Shown here: one piece after another, positions 1 to 9,600 of the stretch
How positions within the stretch are numbered: the first letter of the stretch is position 1
Layout of the letters: each line of letters begins with the position of its first letter
Assembly: GCA_037045535.1 (NCBI GenBank)
Contig: JBAOHI010000082.1
Span: forward strand, 434,001-498,000
DNA: 64,000 nucleotides
Reading direction: 5' to 3'
Source: Competibacter_A sp037045535
GTDB lineage: Bacteria > Pseudomonadota > Gammaproteobacteria > Competibacterales > Competibacteraceae
Made by a program: the position numbers and the translations under genes
Notes under the pieces: model-generated
What the model was told of the DNA's origin: nothing
Databases searched by the model: none
The model's input: the letters and a program-made list of their open reading frames with translations, nothing else

Positions 1-198
1 CCATTGGACGCGTTGTGCGGGTTCGCTTTCCAGTTGGCGATACTCGGGATCGTGGTCGATCAAAAATGCTTGGGCGCCGGGCAAATCCTGCTGAAATAGC
101 CGTTGAATCTGCTCGCAGCCACGTTGCCCGAGCCCGATCAGTGCAACTTGGAATTCGGTTGTGCCTCCGTCCGATGAGAAAGGTGAATCGAATATCAT
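1..198 (-). CDS. Partial N-terminus of an unidentified protein
   Basis: An open frame reads from an ATG at 198 down to base 1 with no stop, giving 66 residues of a protein that runs off the left edge. The N-terminus holds a beta-strand and glycine-loop pattern (VALIGLGQRGCEQI, about residues 18-31), followed by a helix and another strand ending in IDHD. That resembles the start of a Rossmann-like nucleotide-binding fold. No family can be named from so little. It is divergent from the gene at 223, with only about 24 bp between the two starts, so at least one of those starts may lie further inside its frame. Confidence 0.5.
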   Translation of the reverse strand, partial: MIFDSPFSSDGGTTEFQVALIGLGQRGCEQIQRLFQQDLPGAQAFLIDHDPEYRQLESEPAQRVQW

Positions 199-222
199 GG
201 TTTTTTTATCGATAGCGTTGCG

Positions 223-1461
223 GTGTTGAAGTTTGACCACGATGATGGTCGCCTGATCGCACTTTCATCGCTCCAGACCGCTCCAGAGGATATAGCGTCG
301 GTGTCGGATTTACCGCAATTTCCGAGGCGTCGACGATGCCGATTTTGGTGGCAGGGGGTTCTAGTTGCAACGACCTTGCCTTGCATGAAACCGGCTTGCG
401 CCTCGTTTGGCGGCAATAGCTTCGGCGATGGCTTTGTGTGGCTGTTGGGGCTGGTGTTCGTGATGCCGCCCTTGCTGGGAGCTCTCCTTGCGGGGGCATT
501 AACGCGGAGCCGTGTCGCGGCGATTCCGGTCGCGATTGTCGTGGGCTCGGCGATTTCCACAGTGGTTTGGGGTGTGGTGATCCGTCGAGGGTTAGTGGAA
601 TGGCTGTCTTTCGCCCTGCTGGGTGCGATCGCGGGGTTGGTGGCGGGAGCATTGGTCTGGTTGTGGCGAATCGGCTGGTCCAAGTTCAGGCGGAAAGCCT
701 GCACGGTAGACAGCCCGTCCGTAACGAATACCGAATCCTCACCGGCGACGATCGGACTGCTCGATCCGATCCGGTCTCTGCTAGGCGTGTCATCGAACGC
801 TGCCGGATGGCGCTGCCGCGCAGTCGCCTGGGGGCGTCAAGCTCGCGCCAATCTGGTTGAAGCTGGGTCTGACCTGCGATCATCCGAATTGGAACGCAGC
901 TCGGCCGAGCGATCCAGGCTAAGAGTAAGGCTGGGTTACAGTGCCGTGCTGATCCTGGCGGGTTTGGCGCTTTCGCCGATCACCTTGATGGGCCTGACTG
1001 AAAAAATGGCCAGTTCTTCCAGTCCACCCTGGCTGATCGCCTGGTTGGTCGCAATCGCAAATGGATTACCGCTCTTGAGGGTGGTGCCGTCGCTGCTGGA
1101 TGTGTTGGCCGCCGTACTGGTCGGTCCTTGGTGGGGGGCTGGCACGATGCTGATTACCGCCGGATTGTTATCCTCTCACTTCGCCGGCTATCCATCATTA
1201 CCCTACGCAGGGGTGTTTGGAGTGCTGATCGCGGGTTTGGCCTATCGGGCAACTGGGAAAATAGCGTATGTGGTGATCGGCGAGATCGTCGGAACTGGGT
1301 TGATTGGAGCGATCGTCAATGCCGCCCTCGGAATCTACGCGACCGATACTTTATTCGATTGGCCGGATTGGGTAGCGATGCTGTTCTTGCCCACCAGCAT
1401 TGGCGCGGCGCTGGGCGGTATCGCGCTAATCGTGTTGCGACGGGTGGAGCAGCCGCTTTAA
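223..1461 (+). CDS. Membrane protein with a ThiW-like C-terminal domain
   Basis: A 412-residue protein with two hydrophobic parts. Residues about 70-150 contain two or three membrane segments. A polar stretch (about 150-235) separates them from a C-terminal set of membrane helices (about 236-405). The C-terminal part has the features of ThiW, the substrate-binding S component of an energy-coupling-factor transporter for the thiazole part of thiamine: a DVLAAVLVGPWWG segment, LIAGLAYRATGK and IGEIVGTGLIGAIVN. That assignment is from remembered family pattern. No ECF ATPase or T component lies nearby. The start is uncertain: GTG at 301 would give an N-terminus with an arginine cluster and a hydrophobic run, and ATG at 385 is also possible. 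The N-terminal half is unrecognised. Confidence 0.55.
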   Translation: MLKFDHDDGRLIALSSLQTAPEDIASVSDLPQFPRRRRCRFWWQGVLVATTLPCMKPACASFGGNSFGDGFVWLLGLVFVMPPLLGALLAGALTRSRVAAIPVAIVVGSAISTVVWGVVIRRGLVEWLSFALLGAIAGLVAGALVWLWRIGWSKFRRKACTVDSPSVTNTESSPATIGLLDPIRSLLGVSSNAAGWRCRAVAWGRQARANLVEAGSDLRSSELERSSAERSRLRVRLGYSAVLILAGLALSPITLMGLTEKMASSSSPPWLIAWLVAIANGLPLLRVVPSLLDVLAAVLVGPWWGAGTMLITAGLLSSHFAGYPSLPYAGVFGVLIAGLAYRATGKIAYVVIGEIVGTGLIGAIVNAALGIYATDTLFDWPDWVAMLFLPTSIGAALGGIALIVLRRVEQPL

Positions 1462-1525
1462 ATAATGTAGAGGTATTGGGTGATAAGGTTAGCCTGCCAG
1501 CCCGACTCTCATGATCATTCGCTCA

Positions 1526-2278
1526 TCATACTTTGCCGACTCGCATCGCCAAGGGCCACGAAACCCGCCGGCGTTGGTGCGGCGATTGCCAATGCGGTGC
1601 CAGTTCCGAGGCCAATACCGTCACCGGATCATATCCGCGTTCGGCGCTAAAGCGGGCGGTCGCCGACCAGCTACGAAAATATCCCAAAAGCTCCGGCAAG
1701 GACCAATGCGCTTCCATGACGAAGGCAGGCGTGGCTATTTCGGCGAACGGGAAGGGCAGAGTCCGATAACCGCTTTCCACGAGCTGGCGTTCCGGCGGCC
1801 AATAAGGCCCGACGGTATTCTGGTAAAACGCCTCGGCCCGCGCGTTCACTGCCTCGCCTTCCACCGAGAGCGCGCCATAACACCAGGCCGCCAGGATTCC
1901 GCCCGGTTTCAGAACCCGCCGCGCTTCGGCATAAAAACGGTCGAGGTCGAACCAGTGCATGGCCTGGGCAACCGTGATGAGGTCGACACTGGCCTCCGAA
2001 AGGCCGGAAGCTTCTGCCGGTGCGACTCGATATTCGGTGCCAGGATATGGCGCGGCGGCAGCGATCTGCGCTGAGCTGGCGTCGGTGGCGATGATCCGCT
2101 TGAAATAGCGTGTCAGATCGCGCGATGCCTGGCCGCTGCCAGCCGCGCAATCCCAAGCGAGATTGTGGCTGGTCACTTGTTTTGCCAGCCATGCGAACAG
2201 TGCGACCGGATAGGTTGGCCGATAGCGGGCGTAATCGCCTGAAACGGGGCTAAAATGGTCCGCGAAATGATCGTTCAT
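1526..2278 (-). CDS. Class I SAM-dependent methyltransferase
   Basis: A 250-residue protein of the Methyltransf_11/25 type, probably cytosolic. Motif I is WDCAAGSGQAS (about residues 36-46), followed by an acidic residue ending strand 2 (IATDAS), the VDLITVAQAMHWFD segment and the post-motif RRVLKPGGILAAW. The pattern YARYRPTYP near the N-terminus is typical of this small-molecule methyltransferase group, whose substrates are mostly unknown. The start at 2278 (MNDHFADHF) is preferred to the further upstream Met, because the extra residues look like translated leader. It is divergent from the cobalamin operon, with about 170 bp between the two starts. Confidence 0.85.
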   Translation of the reverse strand: MNDHFADHFSPVSGDYARYRPTYPVALFAWLAKQVTSHNLAWDCAAGSGQASRDLTRYFKRIIATDASSAQIAAAAPYPGTEYRVAPAEASGLSEASVDLITVAQAMHWFDLDRFYAEARRVLKPGGILAAWCYGALSVEGEAVNARAEAFYQNTVGPYWPPERQLVESGYRTLPFPFAEIATPAFVMEAHWSLPELLGYFRSWSATARFSAERGYDPVTVLASELAPHWQSPHQRRRVSWPLAMRVGKV

Positions 2279-2447
2279 CTGAAAATGGTTACCGTGAGTG
2301 CGGCGTATGGGGTAGGCCCGCGCCCGCATGACGATGATCGGTCCCCGACGCCAATGGTTTCAAACCGCTCGATTCTGCTTACAATTCGGGCAGGCGTCTT
2401 GTCAGCCGGCCGGATTCGATACGCGGATAATATTATAATAAATTGAT

Positions 2448-2966
2448 ATGAAAGAGTTTGTGATGGGTGGTGCCCGTTCGGGCAAAAGTGCGTTGGCCCA
2501 GCAACGGGCGCTTGAAAGTGGCTTGAACGTGATTTATCTCGCCACCGCGCAAGCCAACGATGAGGAAATGGTCGCGCGCATTGCCCGCCATCGGGCCGAG
2601 CGCCCCGCCGAATGGGGATTGGTCGAGGAACCGCTGGCCCTGGCGGATGCCCTGAAAACCCACGCCGCTCCGCATCATTGCCTATTGGTCGATTGCCTCA
2701 CGCTTTGGCTCAGCAATCTGCTGATCGCCGGAGAGGAGCAGCTGGATCGCGAGACTCGCCGTCTCCTCGATACTCTGCCGAGCTTGCCCGGCTCGGTCGT
2801 GCTGGTCAGCAACGAGGTGGGGCAAGGCATCGTCCCCACCAATCCATTGGCCCGACGATTTCGCGACGAAGCCGGTCGGCTGCATCAGGCGGTTGCGAGC
2901 TGTTGCGATCGGGTGACTTTTGTGATCGCCGGCCTTCCTCTCATCCTCAAGGACCCTCCTGCATGA
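2448..2966 (+). CDS. cobU: Adenosylcobinamide kinase / guanylyltransferase
   Basis: This bifunctional enzyme phosphorylates adenosylcobinamide and transfers GMP to it, giving adenosylcobinamide-GDP in the nucleotide-loop assembly of cobalamin. The 172-residue length matches the family. A P-loop GGARSGKS lies at residues 7-14. The segment IARHRAERP carries the histidine region used for guanylylation, and VSNEVGQGIVP and GLPLILK close the fold. It is first in a four-gene operon; its TGA overlaps the cobT start as ATGA. I see no cobalamin riboswitch-like leader in the short upstream region (2279-2447). Confidence 0.95.
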   Translation: MKEFVMGGARSGKSALAQQRALESGLNVIYLATAQANDEEMVARIARHRAERPAEWGLVEEPLALADALKTHAAPHHCLLVDCLTLWLSNLLIAGEEQLDRETRRLLDTLPSLPGSVVLVSNEVGQGIVPTNPLARRFRDEAGRLHQAVASCCDRVTFVIAGLPLILKDPPA

Positions 2967-4006
2967 ACCATCATTGGTATGACGACCCTATCGCCGCTCT
3001 CGACAGCAGCATGCTGGCCGCTGCTCGCAAGCGACAGTCACAATTGACCAAGCCTCCCGGCTCGCTGGGTCGCTTGGAGGAACTCGGTATGACCCTGGCA
3101 GCCATGCAAGGGACGCAGCAGCCGCGCATGGATCATGTCTGGATCAGCGTGTTCGCCGGCGATCATGGTGTGACCGCCGAGGGCGTTTCCGCCTTTCCGC
3201 AGGTGGTGACGGCCGAGATGGTTCGCAATTTTGCGCGCGGCGGGGCGGCGATCAGCGTGTTGGCCCAGGAATGGAAGGCGCGACTTGAAGTGATAAACGT
3301 CGGTACCGTGCAACCGTTGGAAGAATTGCCGGGGGTACTCGATGCTCGGGTGGGATCCGGTACCGCCAACTTCATCCACGAATCGGCCATGACCGGCTCG
3401 GAATTACAGGATGCGTTGAGCGCTGGTCGCGATGCTGCCGAACGGGCCGCGATCGGCGGTGCAAACGTTTTTATCGGTGGTGAAATGGGAATCGGTAATA
3501 CCGCCAGCGCCACCGCCGTTGCCTGTTCCCTGCTGAACGTACCCGCCGCCCGGCTGACCGGTCCGGGAACCGGGCTTGATGCTGCCGGTGTCGACCACAA
3601 GGCGCAAGTCATCGAAAAAGGGTTGGCCCGCCATCGTACCGATCAACCCATGGCCGCTTTGCAGCGGTTGGGCGGCTTCGAAATCGCCGCGCTGACTGGG
3701 GCTTATCTGCGCTGCGGTCAACTGGGGGTACCGGTACTCGTGGATGGTTTCATTGCCACCGTCGCCGCGCTGGTGGCGGTGCGATTACGACCGGAACTCG
3801 CCGTCTGGTTGTTCTACGCCCACCGTTCCGCTGAACCCGGTCATCGACAATTGCTGGAGGCGTTGGACGCCGATCCGTTGTTGGCGCTGAGCATGCGTCT
3901 GGGAGAGGGCAGCGGCGCGGCGGTGGCGATGCCGGTCCTGCGCGCTGCCGCTGTCCTGCATGCCCGGATGGCTACCTTCGCTGAAGCCGGAGTTTCCCAG
4001 GCATGA
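2963..4006 (+). CDS. cobT: Nicotinate-nucleotide--dimethylbenzimidazole phosphoribosyltransferase
   Basis: CobT makes alpha-ribazole phosphate, the lower-ligand nucleotide of cobalamin. The 347-residue protein shows the usual landmarks: KPPGSLGRLEELG near the N-terminus, FAGDHGVTAEGVSAFP, the glycine-rich GGEMGIGNTASAT, and RLGEGSGAAVAM near the C-terminus, which holds the catalytic glutamate. The start at 2963 overlaps the cobU stop by ATGA. A longer open frame extends upstream to 2612, but that part is only the alternative frame of cobU. Its stop overlaps the next gene in the same way, so translation is probably coupled. Confidence 0.95.
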   Translation: MNHHWYDDPIAALDSSMLAAARKRQSQLTKPPGSLGRLEELGMTLAAMQGTQQPRMDHVWISVFAGDHGVTAEGVSAFPQVVTAEMVRNFARGGAAISVLAQEWKARLEVINVGTVQPLEELPGVLDARVGSGTANFIHESAMTGSELQDALSAGRDAAERAAIGGANVFIGGEMGIGNTASATAVACSLLNVPAARLTGPGTGLDAAGVDHKAQVIEKGLARHRTDQPMAALQRLGGFEIAALTGAYLRCGQLGVPVLVDGFIATVAALVAVRLRPELAVWLFYAHRSAEPGHRQLLEALDADPLLALSMRLGEGSGAAVAMPVLRAAAVLHARMATFAEAGVSQA

Positions 4007-4608
4007 ATGATTTCACCACGGTGGATTTGCTGCGGCACGGCGAGCCGGAGGGCGGCCAGAAATTCCGGGGCGCGGTGGACGATCCGCTGAGTCCGCGCGG
4101 CTGGGAACAGATGCGAACGGCGGTGGGCGACTATCGCGACTGGCAAGTCATCGTCAGTTCGCCCCTGGTCCGCTGCGCCCATTTCGCTCGGGAATTAGCC
4201 GAACGATTGGATCGACCGCTGGAGATCGTGCCAGAGTTCACCGAGTTGAGCTTCGGCGTCTGGGAAGGGCGCAGCGTGGCCGATGTCCATGCCGCCGATC
4301 CGCTCACGCTGGCGCGATTTTGGCGTGATCCGGTCACCTATCCGATTCCAGAAGGTGAGCCCGTCGCCGACTTTGACCGGCGGATCGGGAAAGCCTGGAA
4401 TGCTTTGCAGGAGCGTCATCAGGGTCGCCATCTACTATTGGTCGTCCACGGCGGGGTCATTCGGATGGTGTTGCGGCACCTGTTGGATATGCCGGTGTGG
4501 CGAATCTGGCGGATCGAGGTTCCGTTCGCGGCCCTCAGCCGGATTCGCCAACACCGTGATCCAGACGCGGAACCGCATTTGGTGTTTCACAACGGCCGCC
4601 TGGCATGA
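4003..4608 (+). CDS. cobC: Alpha-ribazole phosphatase (histidine phosphatase family)
   Basis: A 201-residue phosphoglycerate-mutase-like phosphatase. The active-site motif LLRHGEPEGG lies at residues 9-18, and the second conserved histidine is in VVHGGVIRMVL. PLVRCAHFARELA and FTELSFGVWEGRS are typical of the alpha-ribazole-5-phosphate phosphatase subgroup. The position between cobT and cobS, with ATGA overlaps on both sides, makes the cobalamin role much more likely than another acid phosphatase activity. Confidence 0.9.
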   Translation: MNDFTTVDLLRHGEPEGGQKFRGAVDDPLSPRGWEQMRTAVGDYRDWQVIVSSPLVRCAHFARELAERLDRPLEIVPEFTELSFGVWEGRSVADVHAADPLTLARFWRDPVTYPIPEGEPVADFDRRIGKAWNALQERHQGRHLLLVVHGGVIRMVLRHLLDMPVWRIWRIEVPFAALSRIRQHRDPDAEPHLVFHNGRLA

Positions 4609-5360
4609 TCAGGGCTTTTGTTCGGGCTTTTATTCTCGCTTTGCAATTGTTGACCCGGCTGCCGGTTCCCTTGATTGACCCGATGCCGCGACCTCAGGAA
4701 ATGGGGCTTGCGGTTCTATTTTTTCCGGTGGTCGGCCTGTTGATCGGCGCTTTCCTGGCAGGAGTACACACCGCGCTTTGGCTGGCCGATCCCGGCGTGC
4801 TGGCGGGATTGATCCTGGCGACCTGGGTTTTGCTGACCGGTGCTTTGCACCTGGATGGCTTGGCCGATAGTGCCGATGCCTGGATCGGGGGGCAGGGTAA
4901 TCGAGATCGGACTTTGGCCATCATGAAAGATCCGCGTAGCGGTCCGCTGGCCATTGTCGCGATCACGCTGGTTCTCTTGAACAAGTTTGCCACTTTGCAG
5001 GCGTTGCTCGTTGGTGATGCGCGTCTGGTGTTGCTGTTGGCCCCGACGCTGGGCCGCGCGTTCGTCGTGCTGCTATTGATGACGACCCCCTACGTGCGAT
5101 CCGATGGTTTGGGTGCGCCATATGCGCATTATCTGCCACGAATAAGCTGCGGTTTGGTGGTGCTGGCGGTCTCCGTCGCTACCATCGTTTTGCTCAGCTG
5201 GCAGGGAGGGGTACTGCTTATCGTGCTGGGAATCGGTTTCCTGGGGCTACGCCGCGTGCTGTTGGATCGGTTGGGTGGTACGACTGGAGATACCTTGGGC
5301 GCGGCCTGCGAGTTGACCGAAACCGCTGTGCTATTGGTATCGGTACTATTAACGGATTGA
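4605..5360 (+). CDS. cobS: Adenosylcobinamide-GDP ribazoletransferase (cobalamin synthase)
   Basis: CobS joins adenosylcobinamide-GDP to alpha-ribazole (phosphate) in the inner membrane, the last assembly step. The 251-residue protein is rich in membrane segments. It has LQLLTRLPVP at the N-terminus and the diagnostic TGALHLDGLADSADAW (about residues 78-93), followed by KDPRSGPLA. The C-terminal region LGGTTGDTLGAACELTE is also characteristic. It overlaps cobC by ATGA and ends the operon. There is no cbiB/cobD and no corrin-ring gene here, so the visible operon covers only lower-ligand assembly and salvage. Confidence 0.95.
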   Translation: MIRAFVRAFILALQLLTRLPVPLIDPMPRPQEMGLAVLFFPVVGLLIGAFLAGVHTALWLADPGVLAGLILATWVLLTGALHLDGLADSADAWIGGQGNRDRTLAIMKDPRSGPLAIVAITLVLLNKFATLQALLVGDARLVLLLAPTLGRAFVVLLLMTTPYVRSDGLGAPYAHYLPRISCGLVVLAVSVATIVLLSWQGGVLLIVLGIGFLGLRRVLLDRLGGTTGDTLGAACELTETAVLLVSVLLTD

Positions 5361-5496
5361 CAACATTCGCGCGCTCCGCGTGGTGTTGGCGTGCTATCCG
5401 ACCGGCGGACCGCGCTTCCCGAATCGTCTCGTTGTCTCGAATGGAGCGATCATCGATGAATGGAGCAGCGTCTTCCCTTGCTCCTGACTGTTCTAA

Positions 5497-5516
5497 ATAT
5501 TAGACTACTCTAATAT
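5497..5516. promoter_or_regulatory. Palindromic candidate operator upstream of the RND pump
   Basis: Two perfect 8-nt arms (ATATTAGA and TCTAATAT) flank a 4-nt centre. The site lies in a short AT-rich stretch ending 33 bp before the start of the adaptor gene. The position fits a repressor site for an efflux operon. The cognate regulator is not visible in the window, so the identity of the binding protein is open. Confidence 0.45.
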
Positions 5517-5549
5517 ATTAAATATATCGATGGCTTAGAGGGTATTCTT

Positions 5550-6602
5550 ATGTTCGTGACAGCCCGTCCGTTGTTGTTGTGGAGTCTGCTGCTCGTCGCG
5601 CCGATTTGGAGCAACGCCGCCCAATCGCCCTTGCCAACGGTCGAGGCGAAGATGCAAACGTTGCCCAACGAACAGATCCTGGATGGGGTAGTCGAGGCGG
5701 TCAATCAGAGCACCGTTTCCGCGCAGACTGCCGGACGCGTCGAGGAGATCATGGTCGATGTCAACGACGTTGTTTCTCAAGGCACTCCGATCATCCGGTT
5801 GCGTAACATCGAACAGCGCGCCGGCCTGGAACAGGCTCAGGCCAGTTTACGCGAAGCCGAAGCCCGTTTTCTGGAAGCACAGGCTGAGTACAACCGCATT
5901 CGCCGGGTCTATGAAAAGCAACTGGTGTCCAAGGCCCAGATGGATACCGCAACCGCCGGCTTCGACGCCGCGAAAGCCCGCCTGGAATCGGCTCAAGCTG
6001 GCGTTTCCCAAGCCAAGGAATCGCTTGGCTACACCACGATCAACGCACCCTATAGCGGCATCGTGCTGCAACGGCACGTCCAGTTGGGTGAAACCGTGCA
6101 GCCCGGCAAGCCGCTGATGACAGGCTTTTCGCTGGATGAATTGCGAGTGGTGGCGAATGTCCCACAGCGCTTGATCGTGCCGGTGCGCGAATATAAGCGA
6201 GCGCGGGTTTTGCCACCGAACGGTGGCGCGGCCATCGTCGCCGACAAGCTGACGTTCTTCCCCTACGCCGATCCTCAGAGCAACGTGTTCAAGGTCAGGG
6301 TTTATTTACCGAAAAAAACCGGCGGGCTTTATCCGGGCATGTTCGTCAAGACGGCTTTCCAGGTCGGCGAAACCGACCGCCTGGTGGTGCCGCGCCAAGC
6401 TTTGGTCCAACGCGGTGAGGTGAGCGGCGTTTATGTCGTTCGAGATGGTAAGGTGAGCTTGCGGCAAGTGCGAGTAGGCCGGATTCAGGGCGATCTCGTC
6501 GAAATTTTGGCGGGGTTAGAGCCAGGCGAGCGGGTAGCGCAAGATCCAGTCGTGGCTGGCATCTACCTGAAGGAGCAACAACAGCCGACCGTGGGGAAGT
6601 GA
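5550..6602 (+). CDS. RND efflux periplasmic adaptor (membrane fusion protein)
   Basis: A 350-residue HlyD/AcrA-type adaptor that would link an inner-membrane RND pump to an outer-membrane channel. A signal-peptide-like N-terminus ends near SNAAQS (about residue 24). The lipoyl half-motifs are visible (VNQSTVSAQTAGRVEEI and APYSGIVLQRHVQLGETV), flanking a coiled-coil hairpin with QAQASLREAEARFLEAQAEY. The beta-barrel and membrane-proximal regions follow. The gene ends one base before the RND pump starts. No outer-membrane factor is adjacent. Confidence 0.9.
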   Translation: MFVTARPLLLWSLLLVAPIWSNAAQSPLPTVEAKMQTLPNEQILDGVVEAVNQSTVSAQTAGRVEEIMVDVNDVVSQGTPIIRLRNIEQRAGLEQAQASLREAEARFLEAQAEYNRIRRVYEKQLVSKAQMDTATAGFDAAKARLESAQAGVSQAKESLGYTTINAPYSGIVLQRHVQLGETVQPGKPLMTGFSLDELRVVANVPQRLIVPVREYKRARVLPPNGGAAIVADKLTFFPYADPQSNVFKVRVYLPKKTGGLYPGMFVKTAFQVGETDRLVVPRQALVQRGEVSGVYVVRDGKVSLRQVRVGRIQGDLVEILAGLEPGERVAQDPVVAGIYLKEQQQPTVGK

Positions 6603-6603
6603 G

Positions 6604-9600
6604 ATGAGCGCTACCGCCGAACCGCGTCTTGGCTTGTCCGGGGCGATCGCCAAAAAATTCCTGCTGAGCGAAATTACTCCCCTGCTGGCGTTGGTGGGAC
6701 TCCTGATGGGGGTCTTCGCGGTGCTGATCACGCCCCGCGAAGAGGAACCGCAAATCAACGTCACGTTCGCCAATGTGTTCATTCCCTTCCCCGGCGCGAC
6801 GGCGCTGGAAGTCGAGCGATTGGTCAGCAGTCCGGCCGAGCAGATGTTGGCGGAAATCGAAGGGGTCGAACACGTCTATTCGGTATCCCGACCGGGCATG
6901 GCGGTGCTGACGGTGCAGTTCCTGGTGGGGCAGCCACGCACTGACGCAATCGTTCGACTCTATAACAAACTGTATTCCAATGCTGATTGGTTACCCTCCA
7001 ATCTTGGGGTCGGCCAACCCATTCTCAAACCGAAGGGTATCGACGATGTTCCCATCGTTAGCCTGACCCTGTGGACCGAGGATTCGCAGCGCAGCGCCGA
7101 GGATTTGACGCGAGTGGCGCATACGCTGGAAACGGAGTTGAAGCGAGTGCCCGGTACCCGCGATTTGTACACCATCGGCGCACCGGATCGGGTCGTGCGA
7201 GTGTTGTTCGATCCGGCCAAGCTGGCGGGTTACGGGCTGTCGCTGACCGATTTGCGTCGTTCGTTACAGGCCGCCAATGCCTCGGTCGATGCCGGGGCGT
7301 TGGTAAGCGATAACCGGGAAATTCCGGTGCAAGCCGGCAGTTTCCTGGTGAATGCGGAGGAGATCGGCGCCCTGGTCGTCGGCCTGCATCAAGGCACACC
7401 GGTTTATCTAGCCGATGTTGCCGAAGTCAAGCTGAGTTCCGATCAGCCGAAACGGTATGTCTGGCTGGGCACTGGGCCAGCGGCGGCTGCGAATGGCATC
7501 AAAGCCGAGGGGGAATTCCCGGCGGTGACTCTGGCCATCGCCAAGAAGCCCGGCGAGAATGCGGTCGTCATCGCCGACCAAGTCATCGAGCGGGTCGAAC
7601 AACTCAAGGGGATCTTGATTCCCGAAGGGGTCAACGTCACTGTCACCCGCAATTACGGTGTTACGGCCAACGAAAAGGCCATGACCCTGATCGCGAAACT
7701 GATTTTTGCCACCTCGCTGGTCATTCTGCTGGTGCTGCTGGCGTTGGGTTGGCGGGAGGCTATGATCGTCGGTGCGGCGGTTGTGCTGACGTTGACGATT
7801 ACCTTATTCGCTTCTTGGGCCTGGGGATTCACCCTCAATCGGGTGTCGCTGTTCGCGCTGATTTTCTCCATCGGTATTCTGGTGGACGACGCCATCGTGG
7901 TGGTGGAGAACATCCATCGCCATATTCACCTGGGCGGCCACAAACTGGTTGAAGCGATTCCATTAGCAGTGGACGAGGTGGGTGGTCCGACAATTCTGGC
8001 AACGTTTACCGTGATCGCCGCCCTGTTGCCAATGGCTTTCGTCTCCGGGTTAATGGGGCCCTATATGAGTCCCATCCCGATCAATTCGAGCATGGGAATG
8101 CTGATTTCGCTAGCGGTGGCGTTTGCATTCACGCCGTGGTTGACCTACAAGGTACTCCGGCGGGTGATAGAAAAGCATGCGCCTGCGCAGCCGGCCTTGG
8201 TTACGGAGGGCGAGGGAGGCCAAACGCCCTCATCCCCGGCGCCGCTTCTCGAAAGCGAAGGAAAGGAATTGCAGCAAACCGAGAAAGAGGATTTTTCCCA
8301 CCGGTTGTTCCGCCGGGTCGTCGGTCCTTTTCTGCGTGGGCGTCAGGGTCGGTCCTTGCGCTGGTTGTTGGGTGTCGGTGTGCTGTTGCTGATTGGAGTT
8401 TCGGTCAGCCTCGCTTATTTCCAGCTGGTTGTCCTGAAAATGTTGCCCTTCGATAACAAATCGGAGTTTCAGGTGATCGTGGACATGCCGGAAGGCACCA
8501 CCTTGGAGCAAACCACACGGGTATTGGGCGAACTCGGTCGTTATCTGGCCACCGTTGAGGAAGTGACCGACTATCAGGTTTACGCCGGCACCGCTGCACC
8601 GATCAACTTCAATGGCCTGGTGCGGCAGTATTATCTGCGTGCTGGAGCCAACGTCGGTGATATCCAGGTCAATCTGGTGGACAAAAAACACCGCCATCGC
8701 AAGAGCCACGATATCGCCCTAGCGGTACGCGCCCCGTTGCAGGCCATCGGTAAACAATATCAGGCCAACGTAAAAGTGGTTGAGGTTCCGCCTGGCCCGC
8801 CCGTGATGTCGCCGTTAGTCGCGGAGATCTACGGTTTGAATTATCTGGGCCAAATCCGGGTTGCCAAGGCGGTGCGCGATTTGTTCAGCGCGACCCCGGA
8901 CGTGGTCGATGTGGATGATACCGTCGAGGATCCAGCCGAGCGCTACATCGCTCATGTCGATCGGGCCAAGGCGGCGTTGCTCGGTGTTTCACAGCAAGCG
9001 GTTGCCGCCGATCTCGGCACGGCTCTGGGTGGCGAAGATGTCAGCTATCTGCATTCCGAAACCGCCAAGTATCCGATTCCGCTGCGGCTGGAGCTACCGA
9101 CCGCCGACCAGGCCGATATCGCCACGGTGCTGGGGTTGAAGACCCGCAGTCAAAATGGTCAGTTGGTGCCGCTGTCGGAAGTCGTGGATATCGAGCAAAC
9201 GCAGCGCGAGCACGCGATCTACCACAAGGATTTATTGCCGGTGGTGTTCGTATTCGGCGACATGGCCGGTAAGTTGGATAGTCCACTGTATGGCATGTTC
9301 GAGATCCTCGGCACCCTGCGGGACCGGCTCGTTGACGGCGGCCAGCTGGAGCAATTCCTGATCCGCCAACCGGTCAACCTTCACGGCTACGGCCTGAAAT
9401 GGGACGGCGAGTGGCAAATCACTTATGAGACCTTCCGCGATATGGGTATTGCCTATGGCGTGGGGATGATCCTGATCTATCTACTGGTCGTGGCGCAGTT
9501 CCGCTCTTATCTGACACCGCTGATCATCATGGCACCCATTCCGTTGACCATCATCGGCGTCATGCCCGGCCATGCCCTACTGCATGCCCAATTTACCGCC

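Noticed and set aside
1511..2074. 187-residue open frame on the plus strand
   Set aside because: It is antisense to the methyltransferase gene, whose motifs are clear.
2279..2447. Possible cobalamin riboswitch upstream of cobU
   Set aside because: The stretch is short and lacks the conserved B12-box pattern and pseudoknot partners. I see only AT-rich promoter-like sequence close to the start.
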